Assembly (NCBI GenBank): GCA_900547785.1
Contig: URIB01000004.1
Span: 1-64,000, forward strand
DNA length: 64,000 bases
Reading direction: 5' to 3'
Source: an uncultured Dialister sp.
GTDB lineage: Bacteria; Bacillota; Negativicutes; Veillonellales; Dialisteraceae
Shown here: in pieces, positions 25,079-35,359 of the stretch
Layout of the letters: the number at the start of each line of letters is the position of its first letter
Position numbering within the stretch: the stretch's first letter is position 1
Notes under the pieces: generated by a model
The model's input: the letters and a program-made list of their open reading frames with translations, nothing else
Told to the model about the DNA's origin: nothing
Database searches by the model: none
Program-made: the position numbers and the translations under genes

Positions 25079-25903
25079 ATGAAAAAAGTAGGATTGCTTG
25101 CCGGCATAGGAACGCTGCCGGGAGAGTTTATAGAGGCTGCCCACTTGCAAGGGGATCAAGTCGTTTGTATTGCTGTCATTCCCGGAACCGATTCAAAGTT
25201 AAAAGAAAAAGCAGATGTATATTATGAGATTAATGCTTTTAAACTCAATAAAATTATTAAAACTCTTGTGCAGGAGAGCGTGAAAGAAGTTACCCTTTTA
25301 GGGAAGGTTACCAAAGAATGGCTGTATAAAGAGCATGTCATGCCGGATTTACGGGCCATAAAATTGTTAAACCGGTTAAGAAAACAAAATTTTAAAGATG
25401 ATACTATTACGCTCGCCATTGTAGAAGAGCTCAAGAAAGACGGCATTTCAGTTCTTGATCAGACAAAATATTTGAAACCGCTTATGCCGGGACCGCAAAT
25501 TTTTACCAAAAGAGTACCGACAGAGAGGGAGTGGCAAGATATTAAATTTGGTTTTGAGGCCGCTAAAATGATTGGAGCTATGGATCTGGGGCAAACCGTA
25601 GTGGTAAAAAATCAAGCAGTCATGGCAGTTGAAGCGATAGAAGGAACAGATGCATGCATAAAACGGGGAGGTCTTCTGGCGCGGGAAGGCGCGGTAGTGG
25701 TTAAGACCGCCAAACCGGGACAGGATTCCCGTTTTGATGTACCTGCCGTGGGAATCACGACATTGGAATCCATGTTGGAAAGCAAATGTGAGGTGCTTGC
25801 CATAGAAGCAAACCGTACTTTATTTGCCGAAAAAGAAAAAGTTCTGGAATTGGCGGAGCGTGAGGGAGTTGTCATAGTGGCAGTGGAACAGGGTGCATTA
25901 TGA
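25079..25903 (+). CDS. lpxI: UDP-2,3-diacylglucosamine pyrophosphatase LpxI
   Basis: A 274-residue enzyme of the LpxI (DUF1009) type, which makes lipid X from UDP-diacylglucosamine in lipid A synthesis. The N-terminus GLLAGIGTLPGEFIEAAHLQG and the C-terminal MVLESKCE-like domain end are typical. LpxI is the unrelated replacement for LpxH. It opens the LPS cluster; the ATG follows GGGAGGAAG. Weak TAAAAT at 25046 may be part of a promoter. It overlaps lpxB by 4 bases. Confidence 0.9.
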   Translation: MKKVGLLAGIGTLPGEFIEAAHLQGDQVVCIAVIPGTDSKLKEKADVYYEINAFKLNKIIKTLVQESVKEVTLLGKVTKEWLYKEHVMPDLRAIKLLNRLRKQNFKDDTITLAIVEELKKDGISVLDQTKYLKPLMPGPQIFTKRVPTEREWQDIKFGFEAAKMIGAMDLGQTVVVKNQAVMAVEAIEGTDACIKRGGLLAREGAVVVKTAKPGQDSRFDVPAVGITTLESMLESKCEVLAIEANRTLFAEKEKVLELAEREGVVIVAVEQGAL

Positions 25904-27042
25904 AAATTATGATGTCTGCCGGAGAGGCGTCCGGTGATATGCATGCCGCTGCGGTAGCAGCAGAAATAAAAAAAGAAAATCCGCAAGCTGAAATCTTCGG
26001 CATGGGCGGAAAAAATATGCGTGAGGCGGGCGTACGCATTGTATATGATATAGAAAATCTCGGAATCATCGGATTTGTCGAGGTACTCAAACATTTACCT
26101 CTTTTTTTGAAGTTAATAAAATTTTTGAAACAAACGATGATTAAAGAAAAACCGGATGTTCTTGTATGTGTAGATTATCCCGGTTTGAATATGAAAGTGG
26201 CACATGCGGCCAAAGAAATGGGCATACCGGTGGTATATTATATTGCTCCTACCATATGGGCATGGAAAAAAGGACGGGCAAAGCAGATTGCCGGAGATGT
26301 CAGACAGGTGGCTTCCATATTTCCCTTTGAAGCGGAAGCCTATAAAAAGGCGGGGGCTCCGGTTACTTTTGTCGGACATCCCTTGATAGATACGGTAAAA
26401 ACGTCCATGTCTTTTAATGAGGCAATGGAATATTTTAGAGGAGAGAAAATAAAGAAAAGGGTTCTTCTTATGCCGGGAAGCCGGAAAAACGAAGTGGAAA
26501 GTCTTTTGCCGGTTATGCTGGATGCGTGCAGAGTTGTTTCAAAAAAGGCGGACTGCCAATTTTTTTTACCGAAGGCGGACACGATTTCTCACGATTTTTT
26601 GAAACAGTTTTTATCAAAATATCCGGAATTGGCGGTTACGGTTACAGAGGGGAAACAATATGACCTGATGCAAATTTGTACAGCCTGCATAGCTTCATCC
26701 GGAACGGCAACTTTGGAAACCGCATTGATGGGTTTGCCGACTGTTCTTGTTTATAAATTAGCACCTGTAACATGGTTTATTGCTAAGCATGTAGTAGAGG
26801 TAAAATATGCGGGGTTACCTAATTTATTATTGCAAAAAGAAGTGACTCCTGAATTGTTACAAGATAAGGTGACGGCAGAAAATATAGCGGATAGGCTTCT
26901 TCCTTGGCTTACTGATGAAGAAATACGGAAAAAGAATATCAATGATCTGCAAGAGGTCCGTAAGCAGCTCGGAAATGAAGGTGCGGTACGGCGTACAGCC
27001 CGGCTTATACTAAAAACGGCAGGAGAACGCAATGAAAAATAA
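25900..27042 (+). CDS. lpxB: Lipid-A-disaccharide synthase LpxB
   Basis: A 380-residue GT19 transferase joining lipid X and UDP-diacylglucosamine. Seen: MSAGEASGDMHAA (5-17), GMGGKNMREAG, YYIAPTIWAWKKGRAKQI and the C-terminal SSGTATLETALMGLPTV. All are landmarks of LpxB. Length is standard. It sits between lpxI and msbA with overlaps at both ends. Confidence 0.96.
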   Translation: MKIMMSAGEASGDMHAAAVAAEIKKENPQAEIFGMGGKNMREAGVRIVYDIENLGIIGFVEVLKHLPLFLKLIKFLKQTMIKEKPDVLVCVDYPGLNMKVAHAAKEMGIPVVYYIAPTIWAWKKGRAKQIAGDVRQVASIFPFEAEAYKKAGAPVTFVGHPLIDTVKTSMSFNEAMEYFRGEKIKKRVLLMPGSRKNEVESLLPVMLDACRVVSKKADCQFFLPKADTISHDFLKQFLSKYPELAVTVTEGKQYDLMQICTACIASSGTATLETALMGLPTVLVYKLAPVTWFIAKHVVEVKYAGLPNLLLQKEVTPELLQDKVTAENIADRLLPWLTDEEIRKKNINDLQEVRKQLGNEGAVRRTARLILKTAGERNEK

Positions 27043-28780
27043 AGTGGACAGTTATAAACGTTTATTATCTTATCTCAAACCGTATAAGAAACTTCTCATA
27101 TTGTCTGTGTTTTTTATGATTCTTGTTTCTTTATCCAATCTGGTTGTACCTTGGATCATTAAAGATGTGATTGACAGGGTGTTGGAAGAGAAAGATCTTA
27201 GGATGCTCTATATCATTATTGTTGCGATTTTGGTGACTTTCTTTATAAGAGCGCTGACAACATTCGGTCACCGGTATTTGATGGGATATATAGGGCAGGC
27301 GGTTATTATGGATATACGGAACGCCTTGTACCGTCATTTGCAACGACTGTCGATCGCTTATTATGACCGGCGGCGTACGGGGGATATCATGAGTAATTTA
27401 ACGAATGATATTTCCGCCCTCCAGACAGCGATTGTGACCGATTTTATATCTTTGGTCCAAGAAAGTGCTATTTTTATAGGCTCTTTCGGATCAATGATTT
27501 ATTTACAATGGAAATTGACTGTCCTATGTCTGGTTATTGTGCCTCTTGTTTCTTATGTCATTAAATTCTTTGGAAAGAAACTTCACAACAGCGGAAAAGA
27601 TGTGCAGGAAAGTTTGGCGGATGTCACGTCTATGTTGCAGGAAACGATTCAGGGGGTACGAATTGTCCGCAGTTTTAACAGAGGGGCTTATGAGGAAAAA
27701 AGATTTCGTAAAATCAATCAATTAAGCTTTGCCGCGGCGGTTCGTGCTATCCGCCAGCAGAGCCAGATGACTCCTTTTGTGGAATTTCTGGCAGCCATTG
27801 CGGTTTGCGCCATTATCTGGTATGGAGGAGTATCTGTCATTGATGGCGTGATGTCTACAGGTGAGTTGATTGCTTTTCTGATTTATGCGATCAATCTTGC
27901 CAATCCGACGAGAAGAGTGGCTGAAAGCGTAGGGAATATACAAAAATCTTTGGCGGCAGCGGAACGGGTGTTTTCCATTTTAGATGAACAGCCGGAAGTG
28001 CAAAATAAAGAAAATGCCAAAGATATAGAGGTTGGAGAAGGGCGTGTAGAAGCCAGGCATGTGTCCTTTTCTTATGAAGAAGCCAAGCCTGTATTAACGG
28101 ATTTGAATTTTCTGGCGGAAGCGGGACAGACGATTGCACTGGTGGGACCGTCAGGATCGGGAAAGACAACCATCGCCAATCTTTTGCCGCGATTTTATGA
28201 TGTGACCGGCGGAGGGATTTATATAGACGGCATTGATATACGAGAGTTCACAATAAGTTCTTTACGGGAACATATAGGGCTAGTTCCTCAAGACACGCTC
28301 CTTTTTAACACAACTATCAAAGAAAATATTTTATATGGTAAGCTTGATGCGACAGACGAAGAAGTTTGGAGTGCTGTGAAAGCGGCTAACGCGGAAAAGT
28401 TTATCCGTGAACTTCCTAATGGAATTGAAACCAAAGTGGGGGACCGGGGCCTGGTTTTATCCGGCGGACAGCGGCAGAGAATAGCAATTGCCAGAGCAAT
28501 TCTTAAAGATCCTGCAATTTTGATTCTTGATGAAGCCACGTCCGCGCTTGATACGGAAAGTGAAAAAATTGTACAAGATGCATTAGAAAAATTGATGGTG
28601 GGGCGTACGTCTTTTGTCATTGCTCACCGGCTATCCACGGTCAAGAATGCGGATCAGATATTTGTTCTTAATAACGGGCATATAGAAGAATCCGGAACCC
28701 ATGATGAATTAATAAATAAGGGTGGTTTGTACCATGAGTTGTATACAATGTCCATGAAAGAACCGGAAGGAGTTAATTGA
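27032..28780 (+). CDS. msbA: Lipid A flippase MsbA-type ABC transporter
   Basis: A 582-residue half-transporter. Six membrane helices in residues 1-320 precede an ATPase domain with Walker A GPSGSGKTT (372-380), signature LSGGQRQR (477-484), Walker B and the switch H. The placement in an lpx/waa cluster supports lipid A-core flipping rather than drug export. It overlaps lpxB by 11 bases and is followed by waaA after one base. Confidence 0.92.
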   Translation: MKNKVDSYKRLLSYLKPYKKLLILSVFFMILVSLSNLVVPWIIKDVIDRVLEEKDLRMLYIIIVAILVTFFIRALTTFGHRYLMGYIGQAVIMDIRNALYRHLQRLSIAYYDRRRTGDIMSNLTNDISALQTAIVTDFISLVQESAIFIGSFGSMIYLQWKLTVLCLVIVPLVSYVIKFFGKKLHNSGKDVQESLADVTSMLQETIQGVRIVRSFNRGAYEEKRFRKINQLSFAAAVRAIRQQSQMTPFVEFLAAIAVCAIIWYGGVSVIDGVMSTGELIAFLIYAINLANPTRRVAESVGNIQKSLAAAERVFSILDEQPEVQNKENAKDIEVGEGRVEARHVSFSYEEAKPVLTDLNFLAEAGQTIALVGPSGSGKTTIANLLPRFYDVTGGGIYIDGIDIREFTISSLREHIGLVPQDTLLFNTTIKENILYGKLDATDEEVWSAVKAANAEKFIRELPNGIETKVGDRGLVLSGGQRQRIAIARAILKDPAILILDEATSALDTESEKIVQDALEKLMVGRTSFVIAHRLSTVKNADQIFVLNNGHIEESGTHDELINKGGLYHELYTMSMKEPEGVN

Positions 28781-28781
28781 G

Positions 28782-30113
28782 TTGTACTGGTTTTATAATA
28801 TTTGCCTGGTGGCATATTGGATACTTCAAGTTCCGGTTCTCATTTACCGTCTTATCTTTGAAGAGGGTTTTTATGACCGGTTGAAACAAAGTGCGGGTAT
28901 TATGCCGACCCCTACATTAGAACAAATTGCTTATCACAATGCGATTTGGGTTCATGCCGCTTCTGTAGGAGAAGTGGTGGCGGCAAGTCCTATTGTTAGA
29001 GAGTTGAAAAACAGGTATCCCCAAGAAATGGTGGTTGTTTCCGTCGTTACGGCGACAGGACACCGTATGGCACAAAGGATTATTCCCGAAGCGGACGGGC
29101 ATATATTTTTCCCGTTTGATTTGCCGGTGATTACAGAAAGAATTGTGGACATTGTCAATCCTAAAGTGATTGTACTGATTGAAACGGAGCTTTGGCCCAA
29201 TTTTTTGCGACTTGCCTGGCATAAGAAAATTCCGGTCATGATGATGAATGGAAGAATCAGTGATCGGTCTATGAAAAGATATTCCCTGATTAAACGCTTT
29301 ACATCAAGAATGCTTCTGCAGATCAGAGCTTTTTGTATGCAGTCTGAAACAGATGCCGGGCATATTATTTCTATGGGGGCTTTGTCCGAACGGGTTACCA
29401 TTACAGGAAATACCAAATACGATGAAACTTATGCGGAAGTCGGAGAAGATGAAAAAAACCAACTGAGAAAAGAATTCCGTTTTGACGGTATGGAGCCTGT
29501 GATTGTGGCAGGCAGTACACATCGCGGTGAAGAGGAAATGGTGATAAAGACTTTCCGTAAAGTGATGGAGAAATATCCGAACGCCCGGTTATTACTGGCG
29601 GTTCGTGAAATCACGAGAGCGCCGTCCGTGTTTTCTATGGTGAAAGAGGCCGGATTGACCGTTTTGCGCCGCTCGCAAATGCAAACGGAAAAAGATATTG
29701 TAGAGAGACCGGAAGTAATTATCTTAGATACAATCGGTGAACTGGGGCGTTTATACAGCTTGGCGGATGTGGTTTTTGTCGGAGGAAGTTTTGTGAAAGT
29801 GGGCGGGCATAATATTTTGGAACCTGCAGCTCATGGCAAGCCGATTCTGGTAGGACCTCATATGTTTAATTTCAGAGATATATTTGAAATTCTTTCCCGT
29901 CGTGGAGCTTGCATTATGAATGCCAATCAAAAAGATTTTGAAAAAACGGTATTTCAGCTGTTACATGATCCGGCAAGGATAAAACGAATGGGAATCGCCG
30001 CATTAGAAGTCGTGAGGGAGAATCAGGGAGCAACGCAACGGAACATAGATTTTTTTGAAAAATTAACGAAAGAATATAATATTGAACTGATGGAGAATTC
30101 CCATGGGTCTTGA
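28782..30113 (+). CDS. waaA: Kdo transferase WaaA (KdtA)
   Basis: A 443-residue GT30 enzyme that adds Kdo to lipid IVA. An N-terminal membrane anchor (residues 3-24) is followed by the GT-B fold. Visible: WVHAASVGEVVAASPIVREL with the catalytic-type glutamate, ETELWPNFLR, FVGGSFVKVGGHNILEPAAHG in the donor-binding half. TTG start at 28782, nine bases after AAGGAG. The number of Kdo units added cannot be told from sequence. Confidence 0.94.
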   Translation: MYWFYNICLVAYWILQVPVLIYRLIFEEGFYDRLKQSAGIMPTPTLEQIAYHNAIWVHAASVGEVVAASPIVRELKNRYPQEMVVVSVVTATGHRMAQRIIPEADGHIFFPFDLPVITERIVDIVNPKVIVLIETELWPNFLRLAWHKKIPVMMMNGRISDRSMKRYSLIKRFTSRMLLQIRAFCMQSETDAGHIISMGALSERVTITGNTKYDETYAEVGEDEKNQLRKEFRFDGMEPVIVAGSTHRGEEEMVIKTFRKVMEKYPNARLLLAVREITRAPSVFSMVKEAGLTVLRRSQMQTEKDIVERPEVIILDTIGELGRLYSLADVVFVGGSFVKVGGHNILEPAAHGKPILVGPHMFNFRDIFEILSRRGACIMNANQKDFEKTVFQLLHDPARIKRMGIAALEVVRENQGATQRNIDFFEKLTKEYNIELMENSHGS

Positions 30114-31215
30114 AAGATATATACTTGATTTACAAAAGAATCCGTCTCCGGGAACGGCAGGAAAAGTCATCTTAAGCGGGTTGGCTATTTTAGAAAAGAT
30201 ATATAAAGCAGGAGTGATTTACAAGCAGAAAAAAATGTCCCGGCATCAGGTCAAACCGGAAATCCCGGTGGTAAGCGTAGGGAATATAACGGCGGGAGGG
30301 ACCGGAAAAACTCCATGCATTATTGAATTGGCGAAACAGATGAAAGCCTGCGGAAAACAGCCTGCCATCTTATCCAGAGGATATAAGAGCGGTTTTGAAA
30401 GGAACGGCGGTATCGTTTCTGCCGGGGAAGAAATCATGGCTGAACCTGAAATGGCAGGAGATGAACCGTACATGATGGCACTTTGTTTGCCGGGCGTTCC
30501 CGTTTTGGTAGGGAAAGACAGAATTCTCTCGGCAAAAAAAGCTGTGGAATTAGGGGCGGATATTTTGTTATTGGATGACGGATTTCAGTATCGGACATTG
30601 AAGCATGATTTGGAAATTGTTCTGATTGACTGTACCAATCCGTTCGGTTACGGACATATGCTTCCCCGCGGATTATTGAGAGAACCTTTAGACGGACTGG
30701 CACGAGCCCATTTATTTATTCTTACGAAATGCAGCCAAGTTGATGAGGAAACCAAGTATGACATAAAAAAGACATTGCACAGCTATGGAGAACATATTCC
30801 TATTCTGGAATCGGATCATGTGCCTTATGCACTTACTTTGTTGGAAGACTGGGAAAAACAGAAAAGTCATAACGAAATGGAACAGAGGCAGGGGGCAAAG
30901 GTATTTCTTTTATCCGGGATTGGAAACCCGGCCGGTTTTTGGAACACAGCGGCAAAGGCGGGACTTTGTCCTATAGAACATCTTTCTTTTAAAGATCATC
31001 ACGCCTATAGTGATGAAGACATAAAAGAAATTTTCAGAAAACTGGAACATACTGATGCGGAAATGTTGGTCATTACAGAAAAAGATGCGGTTAAAATGAT
31101 TAAGTTGCAAGAATTGAAAAAGTCAGTTATTCCTGTATATGTATTGAGGATTAAAATGAAATATACCGAAATGGATAGTCAAATACTTCAGCGTGCATGG
31201 GAGAAGTTATTATGA
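30103..31215 (+). CDS. lpxK: Tetraacyldisaccharide 4'-kinase LpxK
   Basis: A 370-residue kinase that phosphorylates lipid IVA precursor. P-loop SVGNITAGGTGKTP is at 58-71; GYKSGFERNG and LLDDGFQYRTLKHDLEIVLID are family segments. It overlaps waaA by 11 bases and kdsB by 4. Confidence 0.95.
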   Translation: MGLERYILDLQKNPSPGTAGKVILSGLAILEKIYKAGVIYKQKKMSRHQVKPEIPVVSVGNITAGGTGKTPCIIELAKQMKACGKQPAILSRGYKSGFERNGGIVSAGEEIMAEPEMAGDEPYMMALCLPGVPVLVGKDRILSAKKAVELGADILLLDDGFQYRTLKHDLEIVLIDCTNPFGYGHMLPRGLLREPLDGLARAHLFILTKCSQVDEETKYDIKKTLHSYGEHIPILESDHVPYALTLLEDWEKQKSHNEMEQRQGAKVFLLSGIGNPAGFWNTAAKAGLCPIEHLSFKDHHAYSDEDIKEIFRKLEHTDAEMLVITEKDAVKMIKLQELKKSVIPVYVLRIKMKYTEMDSQILQRAWEKLL

Positions 31216-31943
31216 AAATTGCGTGTATTATTCCATCCCGTTATGCATCTACCAGGCTGCCGGGAAAACCGTTACGCATGATTGCGGGACAAACCTTAAT
31301 TCATCGTGTTTATAACCGGGCGGTTTTAGCCAAAACGCCTGATATAGTGATAGTGGCAACTGATCATCAAGCCATTGCGGAGGAAGTGGAAAGCTTTGGC
31401 GGTCGTGTTGTCATGACGTCGAAAAATCATCCGACCGGCACGGACCGGTTGGCGGAAGTGGCCTCTCGCCTCTCCGATTATGATATTATTGTTAATGTGC
31501 AGGGAGATGAACCATTTATTGCTCCTGATCTTATTGATTGTTTAGCAACTATGCTGATAGAAAATAAGGAGCTGGACATGGTGACAGCGGCGACTCCTTT
31601 AAAAGAAGAGGAATATCAAGATCCGTCGGCAGTAAAAGTTGTTGTCAATCAAAAGGGAGAGGCGTTATATTTTTCACGATCCATAATTCCTTATCCGAGA
31701 GAGAGTTTTATGATTTCTCCACTTAAACATATCGGTATTTATGCCTATCGGTGTCACTTTTTACTTGACTATGCCAAAATGGAACAAACGCCGCTGGAAC
31801 AAACAGAGTCGTTGGAACAGTTGCGTGCTTTGGAAACGGGGCATAAAATCGGGATTATTCAGATAGAAGCAGAAAGTATCGGTATTGATACGGAAGAAGA
31901 CTTACAAAAAGCCAATGAATATTTTGAAAGGAGTCATTTATGA
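31212..31943 (+). CDS. kdsB: CMP-Kdo synthetase KdsB
   Basis: A 243-residue cytidylyltransferase activating Kdo. Landmarks: IIPSRYASTRLPGKPL (5-20), TDRLAEVAS, NVQGDEPFI and SIGIDTEEDL. The frame extends 15 bases further upstream to an ATG at 31197, but the ATG at 31212 has GGGAG and overlaps the lpxK stop as ATGA, so I start there. Confidence 0.96.
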   Translation: MKIACIIPSRYASTRLPGKPLRMIAGQTLIHRVYNRAVLAKTPDIVIVATDHQAIAEEVESFGGRVVMTSKNHPTGTDRLAEVASRLSDYDIIVNVQGDEPFIAPDLIDCLATMLIENKELDMVTAATPLKEEEYQDPSAVKVVVNQKGEALYFSRSIIPYPRESFMISPLKHIGIYAYRCHFLLDYAKMEQTPLEQTESLEQLRALETGHKIGIIQIEAESIGIDTEEDLQKANEYFERSHL

Positions 31944-32761
31944 AAACAATTCAGGTAGGAAACCTTACCCTGGACGGGAAACAATTATTTTTGATTGCCG
32001 GACCTTGTGTCATAGAGGATTACGACAGGACATTAATGATAGGGCGTGAGATAAAAAAGATTTGTGAGAGACTTGATGTAAAGTATATATTTAAAGCTTC
32101 TTATGATAAAGCAAATCGATCCTCATACCATTCTTTCAGAGGACCGGGACTGGAAAAAGGATTGGAAGTTTTAGCATCCATCAAAAAAGAATTACAAGTG
32201 CCGGTTATTTCTGACGTACATGACTTAACACAGTTAAAGCCGGCAGCGGAAGTTCTGGATATGATTCAAATCCCCGCTTTTTTATGTCGCCAGACGGATC
32301 TTGTCTACGGGGCGGCTATGACAGGAAAACCCGTAAATGTGAAAAAGGGACAATTTATGGCACCGGAAGATATGAGCAATGTTATACAAAAAATGGAAGA
32401 AGCACACAATCCGAATTTGGCAGTGACAGAAAGAGGCGTTTCTTTCGGCTATCACAATCTGGTAGTGGACATGAGGGCATTTCCCATCATGAGAAGATTT
32501 GGGTATCCTGTTATTTATGATGCCACTCATAGCGTGCAGTTGCCGGGAGGTATGGGGGCGACGACAGGCGGACAACGGGAAATGATTCCCTACTTGGCTC
32601 GCGCAGCGGCAGCCAGCGGAGTGGACGGATTTTTCATGGAGGTTCATGACAATCCTCCGGAGGGTCTGTCAGACTCTACCAATATGCTCTACTTATCATC
32701 TTTGGAAAACTTGTTAAAGGATTTAATCGCAATTAACGAAATCGTTAAACATGAAAAATAG
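31940..32761 (+). CDS. kdsA: Kdo-8-phosphate synthase KdsA
   Basis: A 273-residue enzyme condensing arabinose 5-phosphate and phosphoenolpyruvate. Visible: LIAGPCVIEDYD, FKASYDKANRSSYHSFRGPG, KKGQFMAPEDM, DATHSVQLPG. A cysteine in AGPCV matches the metal-dependent class. It overlaps kdsB by 4 bases. A 66-base gap follows. Confidence 0.96.
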   Translation: MKTIQVGNLTLDGKQLFLIAGPCVIEDYDRTLMIGREIKKICERLDVKYIFKASYDKANRSSYHSFRGPGLEKGLEVLASIKKELQVPVISDVHDLTQLKPAAEVLDMIQIPAFLCRQTDLVYGAAMTGKPVNVKKGQFMAPEDMSNVIQKMEEAHNPNLAVTERGVSFGYHNLVVDMRAFPIMRRFGYPVIYDATHSVQLPGGMGATTGGQREMIPYLARAAAASGVDGFFMEVHDNPPEGLSDSTNMLYLSSLENLLKDLIAINEIVKHEK

Positions 32762-32827
32762 CCGGACAGCTATTTATGGGAAATTAAAAATAATCAAAGA
32801 GTAAAAGGTATTTTATAAGGAGAATCT

Positions 32828-33799
32828 ATGCCGGTACTGGAAATAGCAGCTCGTGTGCTCCATGATGAAGCGGAAGCCATTTTAAAATTAATTGACCGAT
32901 TGGATAATTCTTTTGAGGACGCAGTGAATCTGATCAATCATTCTCCGGGACGTGTCATTTTTACGGGAATGGGGAAATCGGGACATATAGCGAAAAAAGT
33001 ATCTGCTACAATGGCGAGTACAGGTACACCGTCGTTCTTCCTTCATCCCGCAGAAGGAATCCATGGGGATTTAGGTATGGTTACGGCACAAGATGTACTT
33101 ATTGCTTATTCTAACAGTGGCGAAACGGGGGAAATTTTAAATATCATTCCTTCCGTAAAACGTATCGGTGCCAAAATGATTGCTGTGGTGGGAAATGTAA
33201 ATTCCACACTCGCTAAAAATTCAGATGTCGTACTTTATGCGGGGGCGGAAAAAGAAGCCGATAATCTCGGCTTGGCACCGACCAGCTCTACAACGGCGGC
33301 ATTGGCATTGGGAGATGCATTAGCGATTACTTTAATGGAAAAAATGAATTTTACAGCCGATAATTTTGCAGTATTTCATCCCGGAGGATCTCTTGGCAGA
33401 AAATTATTAATGACAGTGGAAATGGTGATGCATACAGGGGATAGAAATCCTGTTATTTTTGAAAATGCAACTGTGAAAGATGCTCTTTTTGTAATGACAG
33501 ATAAAGGTTTAGGCGCCGTTTCCGTTATTGATGAGAATTATAGGCTTCAAGGACTTATGACTGATGGTGACGTCAGGCGAGGTCTTGAAAAAGGAATCGA
33601 TTTTTTGTCTTTGTCCGTAAAAGAAGGAATGACGGGAAACCCTATAGTAATTGCTGCCGACAAATTAGCGGCGGAAGCGTTGCATATGATGGAAAAACAT
33701 ATACCGCACCCTATTACCGTACTGCCTGTAGTGGATGATCAAGGAAAATCAGTAGGAATGGTTCATATTACTGATTTGCTCCGTCAGGGGGTTGTGTGA
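32828..33799 (+). CDS. kdsD: Arabinose-5-phosphate isomerase KdsD
   Basis: A 323-residue SIS-domain isomerase with two CBS domains (KpsF/GutQ type), converting ribulose 5-phosphate to arabinose 5-phosphate for KdsA. Sugar-isomerase motifs: RVIFTGMGKSGHIAKKVSATMASTG near 42-66 and AYSNSGETGEI near 98. CBS domains occupy about 200-320. AAGGAG stands before the ATG. It touches kdsC. Confidence 0.94.
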   Translation: MPVLEIAARVLHDEAEAILKLIDRLDNSFEDAVNLINHSPGRVIFTGMGKSGHIAKKVSATMASTGTPSFFLHPAEGIHGDLGMVTAQDVLIAYSNSGETGEILNIIPSVKRIGAKMIAVVGNVNSTLAKNSDVVLYAGAEKEADNLGLAPTSSTTAALALGDALAITLMEKMNFTADNFAVFHPGGSLGRKLLMTVEMVMHTGDRNPVIFENATVKDALFVMTDKGLGAVSVIDENYRLQGLMTDGDVRRGLEKGIDFLSLSVKEGMTGNPIVIAADKLAAEALHMMEKHIPHPITVLPVVDDQGKSVGMVHITDLLRQGVV

Positions 33800-34332
33800 T
33801 GGACCATATTAAACAAATCAAACTTTTTGCTTTCGATGTAGACGGCACGCTTACGCCGGGAACGCTCATCTTCGGCATGGATGGAGAGGCGTATAAAGAA
33901 TTTCACGTTCATGACGGAATGGCACTTGGATTGCTTCACCGGATGGGATACACTACCGTATTTTTGACAGGCAGGACATCAAAAATTGTGCATGCCAGGG
34001 CCAAAGAATTGGAAGTTGATTTTTTATTTATGGGAGTCCGGAACAAAATTCGTTCATTAGAGGCGGTGCTGCAAAAGCAGGAGATTTCATGGAATGAGGT
34101 GGCCTTTATGGGGGATGATTTGAATGATCTGCCGCTTTTTGCGAAAGTGGGCGTATCAGGCTGTCCCGCCGATGCTTGTGCAGAAAATAAGAAACAGGCG
34201 GATTTTATATCCCAATATAATGGCGGAAGAGGCGCTGTCCGTGAATTTGTAGAAACGATATTGACGGGGCAAGGCAAATGGGAAAAAGCGATTTCTTCCT
34301 TTTGTGATGAAGAAAAGGCAGCCATACAATAA
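33799..34332 (+). CDS. kdsC: Kdo-8-phosphate phosphatase KdsC
   Basis: A 177-residue HAD phosphatase without a cap domain. Motif I is FDVDGTLT (12-19), motif II FLTGRTS, and the magnesium-binding FMGDDLNDLPLF is near 110. It starts at the ATG that shares its first base with the kdsD stop (TGATG); a GTG at 33796 is an alternative. It completes the Kdo-8-phosphate pathway within this operon. Confidence 0.93.
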   Translation: MDHIKQIKLFAFDVDGTLTPGTLIFGMDGEAYKEFHVHDGMALGLLHRMGYTTVFLTGRTSKIVHARAKELEVDFLFMGVRNKIRSLEAVLQKQEISWNEVAFMGDDLNDLPLFAKVGVSGCPADACAENKKQADFISQYNGGRGAVREFVETILTGQGKWEKAISSFCDEEKAAIQ

Positions 34333-34369
34333 TTCATCAAACTGTATATTTTCGGAAAGAAGAGAAATT

Positions 34370-35359
34370 ATGCTATTTTATTTAAAATACGGATTATTAA
34401 AGGGGATCAGCCGTATTTTATGCACTTTATCGTATGAACGGATATTGTGCATAGGCAAATTTTTAGGTCCTGCTATTATGAATCGGATATCCAATCAAAA
34501 AAAACGTGGTCTGCATCAAATCATGACGGGTTTAAAGTGCGACAAAGCGGAAGCGGAAAAACTATTAAATCGTGTATATGAAAGTGTGGGAATGTCTGCG
34601 ATGGAAATGTTGTACATGCCACGTTTATGCAGAGATAAAGAGAACCTTGACCGGTATATAACCATTGACCATCCGGAATATTTAGAGGAGGCCTATGCTG
34701 AAAATAAAGGAATAGTAGGTCTTACAGCTCATGTCGGCAGTTGGGAGTGGCTGGGGGCCGGTTTATCGCTGTATGGGTATGACACATCGGCCATTGGAAA
34801 AAAACAAAAAGATGATGCACTGATGAGAATTATTAATGAATATCGTGCAAAATCAGGGGAGCATATATTTCTTACAGGAACCGGCGGTTACGAAATGATT
34901 TCAGCGGCCAGAGCAATGAAAAAGAATTATATATTGGGTTTTTTGTCGGATAAAGATGGCGATAAATCGGGCATTCCGGTTCGCTTTATGAACCGTGTTT
35001 TCTCTTTTCCGCAAGGGCCGGCAGTTTTTGCCAAAAAGTTTAAAGCACCGATATTGCCTATTTTTATTGTGAGGAATAAAAATAAACCGGGGAATACGAT
35101 TTGCATCGGAAAGCACTTCTATTATGAAGAAACGGGAGATAAAGAAAAGGATCTTTTGGTAAATTCCCAAAAAATGGCAACCGTTATGGAAACTTTTATT
35201 AAAGAGAATCCTGCCGACTGGCTTTGGTTTCAGCATTTATTTTGGACAGAAGCTGATGAAATTGAAATGTACCGGAATTTGGATTCACGGCAAAGACAAA
35301 AATTAGGATTTAATTTTTCCACAAACAATGGTGGGGAGGTAGGGAATGAAAGAGAATAA
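34370..35359 (+). CDS. LpxL/HtrB-family lipid A late acyltransferase
   Basis: A 329-residue acyltransferase with an N-terminal membrane anchor. The catalytic HX4E is in HVGSWEWLG. The family adds secondary fatty acids to lipid A. The start at 34370 has a ribosome site (AAGAAGAG); an in-frame ATG at 34304 lies within kdsC. Only one such gene is in the cluster, so one or both late acylations may be made by it. The last residues overlap lptC. Confidence 0.88.
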   Translation: MLFYLKYGLLKGISRILCTLSYERILCIGKFLGPAIMNRISNQKKRGLHQIMTGLKCDKAEAEKLLNRVYESVGMSAMEMLYMPRLCRDKENLDRYITIDHPEYLEEAYAENKGIVGLTAHVGSWEWLGAGLSLYGYDTSAIGKKQKDDALMRIINEYRAKSGEHIFLTGTGGYEMISAARAMKKNYILGFLSDKDGDKSGIPVRFMNRVFSFPQGPAVFAKKFKAPILPIFIVRNKNKPGNTICIGKHFYYEETGDKEKDLLVNSQKMATVMETFIKENPADWLWFQHLFWTEADEIEMYRNLDSRQRQKLGFNFSTNNGGEVGNERE

